This document shows positions 1 through 10,576 of a stretch of 64,000 nt of DNA, piece by piece. Where the stretch lies: positions 5,210,649 through 5,274,648 of the forward strand of contig QCXZ01000045.1 in NCBI GenBank assembly GCA_025024175.1. Direction: 5' to 3'. This stretch comes from Rhyzopertha dominica. Taxonomy: Eukaryota > Arthropoda > Insecta > Coleoptera > Bostrichidae. The translations under genes and the position numbers were made by a program. The notes beneath the pieces are model-generated. The model searched no databases and was not told where the DNA came from. It saw only the letters and a list, made by a program, of their open reading frames with translations. Every line of letters starts with the position of its first letter. Position 1 is the stretch's first letter.

Positions 1-155
1 ACCTCTAAACAGTGCTAAGTGGCACTGGTGCTGAGCCCTAAACAGTAATTTACATTGAAAAGTAACAGTGTAATTCTAAGTATTACAAAATATATATAAT
101 TATAACAAACTATACTTTACATTTCATTTAAATATAACTTAAGGCTACGGCAGAA

Positions 156-506
156 TTATTCATATCTATTTACATTTATTATATTTTCAGGAATTTGATT
201 GTATATGTTAATACTATTATATAGAGGAGATTTTTGAGCTTTGCTGATTCTATATATTTCACTTCGAAGAGTATCTTGTGATCTAACGTCATAGTTGTGG
301 ACTTCCTTAGTATATTTCAAATTTATGTTTGTTTTTATTGTATTGGTTTTTATTGCATATATGAGTTTTACTTGTTCAAATATTTTTAATCTGTGTATAT
401 TGAATATTCCTGTTTGACTGTATAATTGTGTTGAAGGTGCGTAATATTCAAGATTAAAAACCGTTTTTACAGTTTTATTTTGAAAGCGCTGAAGTTTCTG
501 TATCAC
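156..506 (-). pseudogene. LINE reverse transcriptase C-terminal tail
   Basis: An open stretch of 116 codons resembles the extreme C-terminus of non-LTR retrotransposon ORF2 proteins of the CR1/Jockey type. It has a basic helix beginning IQKLQRFQNK, a later segment with SGIFNIHRLKIFEQV, and a terminal LYNS..YNQIPENI, as in many LINE tails. No catalytic RT motif (the YADD box) is present, so this is only the 3' end of a 5'-truncated copy on the minus strand. The first methionine is internal to the original protein and not a real start. The clade call is inference; the LINE-tail call is moderately sure. Confidence 0.6.
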
Positions 507-2150
507 ATAATCAGGTGCATAAGTAACCTAATTTACTTAAAAAAAACCTTGCTGCTGAACAAACCTAGATGTATTTACGCGTTCGACTTTACGTATCGTC
601 GTTAACGATTGTATTTTCCATTAGTTCCTTTCACGTTTCTCGTGCGGTTCCACGTTCCACGTTCCGCGCTATGAACATGTTATGAACATTTAAAACCACT
701 ATTATGTATATCTTGTGTAGCTTACGCAATTCCTGGTGTCGCTTGACTTTTAAGTGTGCAATAGACGAATTTGGGAAATATGTTGCTAAAAATATTTGCT
801 TTGCGCAGTTGTCGATTGCAACAATTTATTGTCATACTATACAACTTTGTTACGAAACATTCTTTTGCATTAAGTGACAATTAGATGCTTAATTAGCCAT
901 TACTATCTGTGATTTCAACTGGAAAGCTGTATTTCGCAAATAAATGCTAATAAATCTACACCAATTGCATACTCTGATAGAAATATGAATAAGGCTCAAG
1001 CTCAAATGGCTGGACAACGTTGACATGACTAGCTGTCGCGCTTTTCACATGCCCCGCTGTAGTTTGTTGAAATAGTGTCAATTACAATACTTCTGAACAT
1101 AACAATTGAACCAGAAACTAGGAATGATGTTTCATATCTTAATTGATGCTCTCGATAAACATTTTCTATCATCACAAAACTCATGTTTTGAATGACATGT
1201 TTCGTAATATACAAAATGTAAAAATATTTTCTATACCGCCCGAAACGGCGTATAATACTTGACATTATTAAAATTTCATTAAAAGAAACTAATACCCAAA
1301 TACAACTAATTTATTAAATTAAACTTTTATTGTATTTGTAAATTAATTGTTACCGTCAAATAGGGTAATTATGGGATAATAAAGAAGTGATTTTACTACT
1401 GTATGTTTTTTTTTCAGAAAAATCTGCAAAAGCAGTTTTCAATGCGAGATTGTTTAAGCAATCAAAATTTATGGTGAAATTTGAAAAATGTTTTCTTAAT
1501 ACTGATTATTAAGAAATAATATGGCTGTCCCATATTTCCCTATATGTGGGGTAATCTGAGACATACCAGTTTAATACAGGAAGCCATCATAGATCTGATC
1601 ATATTGTTTGATATAACTCTAATTGGCTGATATGGGACGCAAAAAGTGTTTTTTTAAGTTGTAAGTAGTAGGTAGTAGGGAACAAAAAATTGGCCCAATC
1701 GAGTATGGCATTTCATTTATTTTAGAAAACACTTAAAAAAATATCTACCTCGGTTTACAGTAGGATTGTTAAGTCTTATTTTTAGTTAGTCCTTAGAAAT
1801 AATACAAATATCGTCAATGGCTGGAAAGACAAAACAATCCTTTTTACTTCCACATCTCACTGTATCGCATAAAATTTTCAAAATTTTTTATTTGCTCAAT
1901 CGCTTTAAAATGCTCAGAAACGTTCAAAAACAAAAATTTCTTGTCTGTGTCTGTCGGTCTGTGTGCGGAAGCGATAACTTTCGAAAGACTTTCAACATAT
2001 GAACTTGAAATTTCGCATACATATAATCTCATCTACCCAAAGCGCCCTATTGTTCTTGGGCAAAGTAAGGTATAGGGAAGGGGGTGAAATTGAGGGGTAA
2101 CTGGACAGATAAAAAGAGCTGAGTGTGGTTTGAATCTAATCGAAACAGTA
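507..2150. other. AT-rich interval without recognised genes
   Basis: Short open frames at 1029-1265 (minus), 1817-2002 (plus) and 1844-2032 (minus) show no recognisable motif and overlap each other on opposite strands, so I treat them as chance. I see no terminal inverted repeats or RNA gene here. Confidence 0.5.
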
Positions 2151-2159
2151 AAAAATAAC

Positions 2160-2800
2160 CCTAACCACAATATTAGAAATTACAATATTCCATTTACGTA
2201 TTTCAGCAGCTAAGCTGTCATCTTCAGTAGAATAATAAGGTGACTTCTTGAAATCTTATTAACCGGAGGATATTCTCCTCACCGAAATTTCAGTGGAAGT
2301 GGAGTCTGGTCAACAAGACATAACTATTTATACTAAGGGCCGGTATTTCAGTCAAGGTTTAAACCAAAATTGTCAAAATTAATAACAAAGCTTCAGGCTT
2401 GAATGAATCGCTTACCTAATCAGTTCAAACAATGCGGATCTCGGAACTGGACCTAAATCAGAATTCATTAAGGCATCTTTATTAAATTGAATAAATATGC
2501 TTGCGAACGCGTTGAGTTCCGCGTTGTTGAAAACCGATTTTAGCAGTTTTAAGTGTTTTGATGTTATAGGGTGTGCTGTGTCTTTAATATGGTGGGCGAC
2601 ACTTGACTTATCGAACCTCCCAAACCTGAAATGAGCAATATGCTCTTTAAATCTAATTCCTATAGAGCGCCTAGCCCGACCAATATATTTAAGATTACAT
2701 TTTATTTCATAAATGCCTGACTCGTCTTCTTCATCTATCTTATCTTTAAGTTCTAAATCTTTGTACAAGTTCACTGGTTTTTAAAAACACTACTTCGAGA
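2160..2800 (-). mobile_element. Penelope-like element 3' fragment
   Basis: The minus strand carries a GIY-YIG endonuclease reading frame followed downstream (2205-2240) by the sequence CTGAAGATGACAGC. A CTGAAGATG-like box in the 3' terminal region recurs in many Penelope-like elements, and related boxes follow the GIY-YIG frames of the two other PLEs in this window. The reverse transcriptase is missing, so this is a 5'-truncated, decayed insertion. The element edges are approximate. Confidence 0.55.
2412..2774 (-). pseudogene. GIY-YIG endonuclease domain of a PLE (truncated)
   Basis: The 120-codon frame contains SGIYEIKC at residues 19-26 followed by LKYIGRARRSIGIRFKEH, which matches the GIY...YIG core, the catalytic-type arginine region and the RxxxH that opens the next helix. 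In Penelope-like elements this nuclease lies at the C-terminus of the reverse transcriptase and nicks the target DNA. The usual second cysteine-containing turn between GIY and YIG is shortened compared with the copies at 49026-50090 and 56177-57631. The RT part is absent, so the gene is a remnant; it belongs to a different PLE family from those two. Confidence 0.65.
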
Positions 2801-2924
2801 ACTGCACACTGATCTCTAAATAAGTGGATGTCGCATAAGTCATTCAAAACTGTGATCAGTAGCCACCATGCGGCTGGTACTCGTACTATCTTTAACGGCG
2901 CGTTCAAATTTTAGGTTAGATCCC

Positions 2925-2966
2925 TAACTATTGGCGATTTTTGCGAAGTGGGCGACATCTGTTGGG
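2925..2966 (+). repeat. Left terminal inverted repeat of ISL2EU element
   Basis: Contains TATTGGCGAT at 2929-2938 and GGGCG..ATCTG further in, matching the reverse complement of 10072-10112 with several mismatches and small gaps. The repeat is imperfect, consistent with an older insertion than the P-like element inside it. Confidence 0.6.
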
Positions 2967-3235
2967 TCCAATTTGAAACACTGTATCAGTGAACAACATT
3001 GCAAAAGCATGTGTTTTGTAGTGCTTTTAAGGGTTTTCCGCGTTTAATTTAAAGAAAAAGTGTTTCATTGAACTATTTTTGTGAAGTTTATTGCTTGTGT
3101 GTACAACATTAAAGGTGACTTATTCAACCAACTTCCGAATTCGTACGAATTTTTACTAGTTACAAATTTTTGTGGTTGTTTATAGGTTCTGGAAATTTTT
3201 AAATATTGTTTGTTTAAGTTCCAGTAATTAAAAAA

Positions 3236-4733
3236 ATGAACTTCCAAGTCCTGTTGTCAGACATATATGAATATGTGGAAGGCATCAGACCGCTAAAAGA
3301 AGGCGAAAATGTGTTTAACGCAGGATTCATAATTTTATGTGGCGTTGAACCCGAAGACACGACTGCCGTGAAGGCTTTGTGTCTTCGTACGTCACACTTG
3401 GATCAGCCCCCACATGAAATTTTGATAAATTTTAATGCTTGCCTAAACAGCAGATGGATGGCCCATTGCTCATGCAAAGCGGGACAATCTGGCTGCTGCA
3501 AACATATTATTGCTACATTAATTTATATCAACAGGTTTATGAAATTGATATATCCCATTTCCGTTAAAACAATTTGCTATTATTTGCAGATTTCCTGAAT
3601 TAGACTTTGTCAGTTGTACCGACCTTAAGCAAAAATGGGGACAGGAAAAAAAAGGTTTAAAGGAAGAGCTCAAACCACAACCCTTAATATATTTTCCAGC
3701 AGTGCCTCCCAAAAAATATAAATTTCCTTCCTCAACGGAAATGGATAAAAAAAATTTTGGGTTCTTATCAGTGGGTACAAAATAACTACATTTTTGTAAA
3801 TTATTTATTGTAACAATTTTTTTTTAGGAAACAGTCAATCAGCACTCACTCACTCAAAGAACACCTTGATGACAACACTTTTCTGAAAGATTTATATTTG
3901 AAAGTACAACCAGAAAAGTATATTGAACAGTTAAAAGAGTGTTGCAAACAAGAGTTGGAAGGAATCCGAAATTTTAATTTCTTTGCAACACTAAATTTAA
4001 AACAAAAATCCCAATCTTGGTTAGATGCTAGAAAATTGAGAATAACAGGTAAAATTATTTATTGACTGAAGTATAATTATCTACCTACAAACAAAATTCT
4101 TAGGATCCAATTGTTACACAGTATATACTTATGCAGGTGAAGATTGGGAAAAACTGGCAATGCGAATTTTTTTTCCAAAAAGTTTTACAAATAAATGTAC
4201 TCAACATGGGGAAAATATGAAAAAGAAGCCCTACAAGCCTTTGCAAAACGTAATCCTGCATATAAAATTACGACTCCTGGATTCATAATATCAGAAAAAT
4301 TATTTTGGCTAGGTGTATCTCCTGATGGAATTATTTACAACCAGGGAAAAACAACCAAATTATTGGAAATTAAGTGCCCATTTATAGGTTTGATGTTATA
4401 CTATTTTATTATTCTTTATTTTAATAATACATGTTTATTTACACAGGTAGAAATCAACCATCTCAAGATTTTCTTCAGCACTGCGATTACATCAAAATTT
4501 CAGACAATAATGTTGTTAGCTTAAACCCAAAACATAAGTACTATGGCCAGGTTCAACTGTGTATGACACTTCTCAATTTGCCACAAGCAGACTTAATATT
4601 ATATTCACCATTCTCTAAAGATTATTTACAAATTTCTGTAAAATTTGATAATAATTTTAGTTTGAAACTTATAGACACAATAACACAAAAATATTTTCAA
4701 AATTTGTTACATTTTTACTGTTTAAATAAATAA
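3236..4733 (+). pseudogene. SWIM zinc finger + YqaJ exonuclease gene of ISL2EU (one frameshift)
   Basis: Model: exons 3236-3534, 3590-3770, 3835-4048, 4137-4387, 4447-4733, each bounded by GT/AG with compatible phases. Exon 1 encodes a SWIM finger, CSCKAGQSGCCKH (CxC...CxH). Exons 4-5 encode a YqaJ/lambda-exonuclease fold: WLGVSPDG, then LEIKCP (the E-x-K catalytic box), then HKYYGQVQLCM. YqaJ proteins are phage-type recombination exonucleases; the role in the transposon is not established. Around 4203-4215 the frame entering exon 4 (ending TQHG) does not continue into the YqaJ frame (KYEKEALQAF), so a 1-2 nt indel or a base-call error breaks the gene. AATAAA overlaps the stop region. Start chosen as the first ATG of the SWIM frame. 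Confidence 0.7.
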
Positions 4734-5027
4734 ATAAATATAAAAATCAAATTTTCAATTTTTTTACCTAAGAAATGAAGTCTTATTGGTACTGAGGCAT
4801 ATACGTTATTTTTTGCACTTTCAAAACTATACTTCTGAAAACAGACCCATTAGAAAACGGATTTTGACAAATTTTGTGCATCTGCAGCAGGTAATTATGG
4901 CAAGGAAGCAAATATACTTTCCCTCACTTTAGTCACTCTAAACTTGGAGAAAAGTACCTACTTTAGTCCTGAAAGTGCAAAAAAGTATATATAACTTCCT
5001 TCACGTGTAAAATGACAACTGGTATTG

Positions 5028-6706
5028 TTAAAAAAATTTATCACTTGTTGAAATTGGGGCTGACAAATTAACGCTTCCTGCAATCACTGTCATAATGTCA
5101 TCTATATAAGGTACCATATTGTAATTAAATTGCTCATGGAAAATTTTAAAAATTTTAATTCTCTGAATCGCCCTTTCAACATGAACACGCGCACGGGCTA
5201 TTTCTGCTGTTAATTGAGCTTCCAGTTTTGAAAGTTGTTTTTTCTTTCTCAAAAATGGAGGCTGGTGAACTTTTACAAAAAACTCTTCACATTCTTTTTT
5301 AATAATCACCCCCTTATCAACCATCACGGCATCATGGGGATCTAGTTTAAGAATCAGATTTTCTTGACTGAAAATATTTTTGTCTGTGGCTCTACCCCCA
5401 CATGCTGGGCTCACATATGAAATTAACCCAGATGGAGTTATTCCAATTAAAAATTTGGCCGTATGGCAACCTTTATAATGAGAATATGACATTACCCGAC
5501 TTTTTAAACATTTAAATTTTTGTAGTTTAATTTCAGTGCAATCTAGAACTACTCGTGTATCTTTCAAATGTTTGAAACACTTTGGCATGTTGCGTAAAAT
5601 TTCTTCTTTTGTTGGCCAATATATTGCTGGTTTAACGGCACACGCTAGTAGACTCACTGTTTCATAAAATATGTCACTGCACTTGTAATTACTTCCAATA
5701 TTAAAAAGCACAGCTAAACATGTAAATGAAATATTTAACTTTAGTTTACAAAGCACCAAAATAATATTTCTTCGTAAATCTACAATGTTGGCACCACAAG
5801 CACCAGCAACATTTTCTGAACACCTCATAAATGTATTCAGGGTATCACGATTAATACCTGCAAAATTCAATTTTATATGTCTATTTTTTTCTTGGGAACA
5901 AAATTACCTGTAAAACTGTTCAGTTTTTTATCATTATTCAGCAGTTCAGGAAGAGAAAAATTATCAAAGTTTGTTTGGGTGGCCTTATCTTCTGTGAAAG
6001 AATATTTTTGTAGAACTTGTATCGATACTGACGTTGGGATAAAAGTTGATGATTTTTCCTTTGTTGCCTCTTGATTTCTAACATCTACATTTTGTTTAAA
6101 TAAATCTTGATTTTGTTGCTCTGAGAAATCTAAAATAATTTCATTTTCTATTTTTTTATCAATCCTAAAATAAGCAAATTACAAATATGCATTTTTTTTC
6201 CAATAAATACGTTTACGATTTCGATTTACGAGCTGTAATCTTCTTTTTCAAAGTCTTGCATAATGATGAAACTGGCAAATTTTGGGAAGGCACCACACCT
6301 TTCTTCAGTCGTCTTCTTTGCATTACAACATTTGCTGAAAAAGAGACGAGTTCCTTGTAGTATAATATTTTATCAGAAGTGCAAACTCACAGTAACTATC
6401 AAAGAAGAAATCCGATGATTGAAAGTGCTTGCTGCAAACAAGCATGTATTTGGTTATCTTTTTTCCAATTTTTAACAGGTGTTGCCATTGCTTACAAACT
6501 TTTGGATCACTGACGGGAACTGTGTGCAGGGAAATGTCTTTTGTGCAATATGAAGAACACTGGGACCGAACAAAATCTTCTAGACTTTGTGGGAATTTTT
6601 TTATGGACCTGTTGCATGGTAGCTGTGGTAGTTCACTAACTGCACCAATATCAATTATTAGAATAATTATCACCGAGACTACAACACTAAAATATACACA
6701 GAACAC
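5028..6706 (-). CDS. THAP-DDE (DDE_4) transposase of ISL2EU element
   Basis: Predicted exons on the minus strand: 6391 to about 6706 (5' end uncertain), 6217-6334, 5908-6164, 5028-5857; all junctions are GT/AG and keep frame. Exon 1 encodes a THAP zinc finger with CSSYC, LHTVPV, a tryptophan and VCSKHF, and exon 2 adds LKKGVVPSQNLP, the usual THAP tail. The last exon is an IS5/DDE_4 catalytic domain: VVLDCTEI (first Asp), SPACGGRATDK (second Asp), ARARVHVERAIQRIK (Glu). The long exon has no stop. THAP domains bind the element's own termini in related systems. The N-terminus is doubtful because THAP normally starts within a few residues of the initiator, whereas the only in-frame ATG (6706) adds a hydrophobic leader, so a small upstream exon is possible. 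Confidence 0.72.
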
Positions 6707-6775
6707 GCGAGACCTACGTGCAACACATGTAAAAAAACTAATGTAAACAGCATCTGTTGTTCACTGCTACAACCG

Positions 6776-6783
6776 CCATTTTG
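6776..6783 (+). repeat. 8-bp target site duplication (left), P-like element
   Basis: CCATTTTG lies directly before the left terminal repeat and is repeated directly after the right one (10058-10065). Eight bp is the duplication length made by P elements. Confidence 0.9.
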
Positions 6784-6816
6784 TAAAGTAACTATATAGA
6801 TTAAGTAGCGCAACCA
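6784..6816 (+). repeat. Left terminal inverted repeat, P-like element
   Basis: Begins TAAAGTAACTATATAGATTA and matches the reverse complement of 10025-10057 at 32 of 33 positions (A versus G at position 11). Confidence 0.92.
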
Positions 6817-6820
6817 TCCG

Positions 6821-6836
6821 CCATGTTTGGGATTTT
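6821..6836 (+). repeat. Subterminal 16-bp repeat, left copy
   Basis: CCATGTTTGGGATTTT is present here and at 9976-9991 in the same (direct) orientation. P elements normally carry subterminal repeats in inverted orientation, so direct orientation is unusual. A role as a THAP binding site is inference. Confidence 0.75.
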
Positions 6837-7036
6837 TCAAAGCGGCAAGTTCAAAAGTTGGCAGATTTTTAGAGGTTGCAAATATTATATAAAAGTTAGT
6901 CGATTTTTTCAGGGTTCTATGTTCTTTTTCCTATAAAAAAATCGATTAATGTTAAATAAGGTACATAAAAATCATCATGAATTTTATTGAAATATTCAAA
7001 TTTTAATTAAAAAAAAGACAATTTCAAAATAAACAA

Positions 7037-9801
7037 TTATTTATTAACAGCTACACGCATGGCCATGCTGCGGCTGGCATGAGCTTCTTCCGAAAAATCT
7101 TTTTTATATTTGGAATTCAAAAGAAAATATAGCCTACATTTAAAAAATAATTTTACAGTTTTTTCAAAAATATTGTGACAATTTAAAATTGTATCTGGAC
7201 AACCAATAATATTGATTACATTATTTACAAAATTATCTAAACTTAATCTATTATTTACAATATCATCTTCAGATGCCCTAAAACGAAGTTCCATATTATA
7301 TATACAATTATACAAATCTATTGTTGGATGTTGTAAACAATTAACTTTAAATTCTTTTAATTTTAGAAAGTAATTTAATGTTGTTACCTCATTGCATTTT
7401 TTCTGAATTGAATTAAAACAAGTTTCACAAACTGAATAATGATTTCCGATTTTAAAAATGACAGCACCCAATAAATAATATAAACTAGCCTCCACCTCCT
7501 CCGACAATTTTTCATATAAATTTGAACAAAAATCTGCTTCATTTTGTAATTCTGTGATTATAATGTTTTCTTTAGACATTAAATTCTTTTTCTCATGCAT
7601 TTGTTGACAATATCTTACTACAAAATTACCCCCATCCCTGTCGTAACTACTATTTTTTGTATTATTTTCCAGGTGGCTCAGACATAGCAGTCTTAAACTA
7701 ATTTTAAATAAATGGGCATCAGGTACAGGTTGCCTACATCTCACTATAGAAAAAGAATTTTCAACGCAATCTTGTGTGAGCCTCCCTAACATCACAAAAT
7801 CGAAATCTTCCTTTTCAAGATAAATTTTTTGAAAATCCATAGCAGACTGTGTGGCTAATAAAACTCCAGTTTGAAACGGTTGCCATTTGTTATTAATTTT
7901 TGTATGGTACATAATTTCTTGTACAGATTTTAAAAAAGTGATGTTTTCGTCATGATTTTCTTTATTTTTTAATGAGATGGCTAAATTCGGGTAGCGACAA
8001 GTTAATAGTTGAAACCACTTATACATAACTTGCAAAAACCATGCTGTAGTGCTATGTGTTTCATCGATTTTTTTTAAAGATATATAATACAAAATTGCAG
8101 CTGAAACATCATTATTTATTAAAGCCACACTTACTCCAACATTCATTTTATCAAAATGTGATGGTCGAATTACGTTTTCTTTTAAACGAGGGCATAATCG
8201 AATCACATCATTTTTGTCCAATTCATATACTTCAGTTATGGGCTCTATTGAAATTTTGTTGTGTAGAAGGTTGTATTTTTCCACTATGCAATCTTCAAGA
8301 ATAAATGAATGTCCCTTCGTTAATGCGGATGCAATATTTTTGAAGATATGAACTGGATCTGGTACAACCAAAAGCCGCTCATTAGGAAGACAGGGATGAA
8401 CAACGGAGTTATTAATTTGGCTATGTTTTCCGGCCACAATGTTTAATGATTTCCACAGACTGCGGTTTTGAGGGCCCATGTCAGAAACAATTGCCCGCAC
8501 AGTTATTCCAATTTCGTGAGCTTTGTAAATAATTTGTTTTATTCTCTCATATATCTCCAATGGATTGTATGAAGTGCCAGTAAAATCATAGGCAACGATT
8601 TGTTTCCATCTAGTTGAAACACCGGCTAGCATATAAACCAAAGCATGGGTTGCAAATTCGTTTGGAGCTTCATTGGATGACTTAAGAGTTGGTCTTCCTA
8701 TCACTGTCGACAGTCCACTATCCAGTTGCAATCCAGGCTTAATATTCATTTCATCAAAAACTAGAGTAGCATGTTTTTCTTTTGGTTGGAATGTCTCCAT
8801 CTAAAAAAAAAGATTAATTAATTTCTTATTATAACATTCACGCCACCACCAACTTTAAGCTTTAACATGCCAAACACTTCTTCCAAGATACCTGGCTTAA
8901 ATTTTAGTTCTTTTAAACGTGATTGTAACGTTCTTATGGCCGGATATGGAAGACCCTGTTTACGAATTTCTTCATATCCAGTTGTACCACAAGCCATGTA
9001 TAACTTCAAGCCCTTTGTTATACTTTCTTCAGACCATGATGCTCCTCTGCAAGTCCCTGTCTCTAAATACTTCAGCTGGTCCTCAGTAAAAATCTTCTCC
9101 AGGTTTGTTGAGCTTTTCTGCTCCAGTTTCTTTTTATAAAATGCACATTTTCTCAAAGTTTTTCGTAATTTATCTCTCAATTTTTCAATTAAAGCATTTT
9201 TCATATCATTTGGAACTTCTCTGAACAACTCTTCACACTCAACCTCAATGTTACACAAACTATCATCGTGAATTTCTTCACTTTCAACGTTTGTCGTATC
9301 TATAGTTTGAAATATAAATTAATAAATTGATTGTATTTGGAAAAATAACTTACATGAGCAGGTTGTTTCTTCCATAAACGTGTCCATACTTTCATCCAAA
9401 TATAGTTTTTCTCTTTTTCCTACACATGCAATAGACTCGTTTTCCTCTATTGTTTTTTGTTTCTTGCATTCATTGGAGTCATTTATATCAAGAAAATAGT
9501 CATTGTTCAATAAATCCGGAATTGCATCAGGCCGAAGTCTTTTTTTACCATCCGCCCTATTATTTTCAAACTGCTTTTCAGAAAAATGAATCTATAACAA
9601 GGTAATGCAATATTAATGGGTTACAATGAGTGTAATAAAACAAACCTCACAAACTTTTGCAGAATCAGGTAAATTTAATCTTGCGATTAAATTTAACCAT
9701 ACTTGTCTTCTTTCAGCATTTCGATCACCGACTGGCAATTGATATAATTTATAGCCCTTGCTGCTTGTATTACAACAAGATGAAACCGCACACGTTGGCA
9801 T
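7037..9801 (-). CDS. P-like transposase with N-terminal THAP domain (four exons)
   Basis: Exons 9646-9801, 9354-9591, 8854-9299 and 7037-8800 join in frame to 868 codons including the stop; the three introns are 54, 54 and 53 nt, all GT..AG. I start at the ATG at 9801 because the THAP finger follows at once: MPTCAVSSC, then a tryptophan, then C-E-I-H created across the first splice. Residues 85-280 are a linker with coiled-coil character and LKLK. The last exon holds the RNase H-like core: LVFDEMNIKP (first Asp), AIVSDMGPQN (second Asp), then GRLTQDCVENSFS, the conserved acidic/Asn block near the P-element glutamate. The stop overlaps an AATAAA signal. The alternative donor at 8841 would add three glycine-rich residues and use a 41-nt intron. 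Drosophila P transposase is 751 aa. No stop or frameshift is visible. Confidence 0.9.
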
Positions 9802-9975
9802 TTTTAACACCGACAAACAATAATAATGCAGCTAATAATGAAACAAACAGCACAAAGCACAAGTCAAAATTCGCATCACCACGCTTCACGCTCATAAAAA
9901 TTGAGGTTATTTCTGTCGAATGTCAAATAAAGCGCTGACAAAAAACGGCAAACAGCGAAACTAACAAAACGGCAT

Positions 9976-9991
9976 CCATGTTTGGGATTTT
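9976..9991 (+). repeat. Subterminal 16-bp repeat, right copy
   Basis: Exact direct copy of 6821-6836 (CCATGTTTGGGATTTT), lying 33 bp inside the right terminal repeat and followed by AGAGG, as is another subterminal segment on the left. Confidence 0.75.
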
Positions 9992-10024
9992 AGAGGCTGT
10001 CTTTTTCTATCTTATAGGTACAAT

Positions 10025-10057
10025 TGGTTGCGCTACTTAATCTATACAGTTACTTTA
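10025..10057 (+). repeat. Right terminal inverted repeat, P-like element
   Basis: Ends ACAGTTACTTTA. Reverse complement of the left repeat with one mismatch. Confidence 0.92.
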
Positions 10058-10065
10058 CCATTTTG
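10058..10065 (+). repeat. 8-bp target site duplication (right), P-like element
   Basis: CCATTTTG, identical to 6776-6783. Confidence 0.9.
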
Positions 10066-10069
10066 TCAG

Positions 10070-10112
10070 ATTCGGCGCCCTCTCGCGGATCTCGAATAAT
10101 CGCCAATAACTA
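10070..10112 (+). repeat. Right terminal inverted repeat of ISL2EU element
   Basis: Contains ATCGCCAATA at 10099-10108 and CAGATTCGGCGCCC further in. It pairs imperfectly with 2925-2966. Confidence 0.6.
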
Positions 10113-10576
10113 TATATGGTTATGAGTAAACGTAACATCTAGTTTGTACTGTACATGTTTCTTACTCAAACACTACAACGATCATCTTTTGGAAATCTGC
10201 AGACAGATGATGAGTTCACGATTTTAACCGTCAATCATTAACGTTATATTTACCGCACAAGCGAACCTTTGTCAAAATTTTAGTACAAGGACCAGCGGCC
10301 AGGCGCTAAAGTGGCGTAAATCTATCACAAATAATTTACATGCATTTTGGTATGTAAGCGACATCCATGCAGCATGGACATGTTGAAGTCAAGTTGGCAA
10401 CCCTGGCTATCTGCATCTGCCATCTCGGCAAACGCCAAACCGTCAGCGTCAGTCCATGGCGTTACGCGTCAGTCGCCATCATCTTGTGCAGGTGCTAGTT
10501 GTTACGTTTTTGGTTTCGTGCCATGTGCATTCCTACTGCATCATGTTTTACCTTTCAATATTTTTTTTTGTAATAG

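Larger units (their letters stand above)
6784..10057 (-). mobile_element. Complete P-like (THAP9-type) DNA transposon
   Basis: The 3274-bp element starts TAAAGTAACT and ends AGTTACTTTA. Its 33-bp terminal inverted repeats (6784-6816 and 10025-10057) differ at one base, and an exact 8-bp CCATTTTG duplication flanks it. Inside, a single minus-strand gene encodes a THAP domain followed by a P-type RNase H-like transposase. Drosophila P is 2.9 kb with 31-bp inverted repeats and 8-bp duplications, so the architecture matches closely. It is inserted in the promoter-side end of the ISL2EU transposase gene. Near-perfect ends, an exact duplication and an uninterrupted gene suggest a recent and possibly still mobile insertion. 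Confidence 0.93.
2925..10112. mobile_element. ISL2EU-type DNA transposon, interrupted by a P-like element
   Basis: Two divergent-type genes sit between imperfect inverted ends. The left end (from about 2925) has TATTGGCGAT at 2929-2938, and the right end has its reverse complement ATCGCCAATA at 10099-10108. Beyond the core, both ends share GGGCG...ATCTG in register. Inside are a plus-strand SWIM/YqaJ gene and a minus-strand THAP-DDE transposase gene. A YqaJ exonuclease gene with an IS-like DDE transposase is the defining gene content of the ISL2EU group. Removing the nested P-like element (6784-10057 plus one 8-bp duplication) leaves about 3.9 kb. Exact termini and target duplication are not resolved. 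Confidence 0.75.

Noticed and set aside
8056..8304. Plus-strand 82-codon frame
   Set aside because: Antisense shadow of the P-like transposase exon; no motif.
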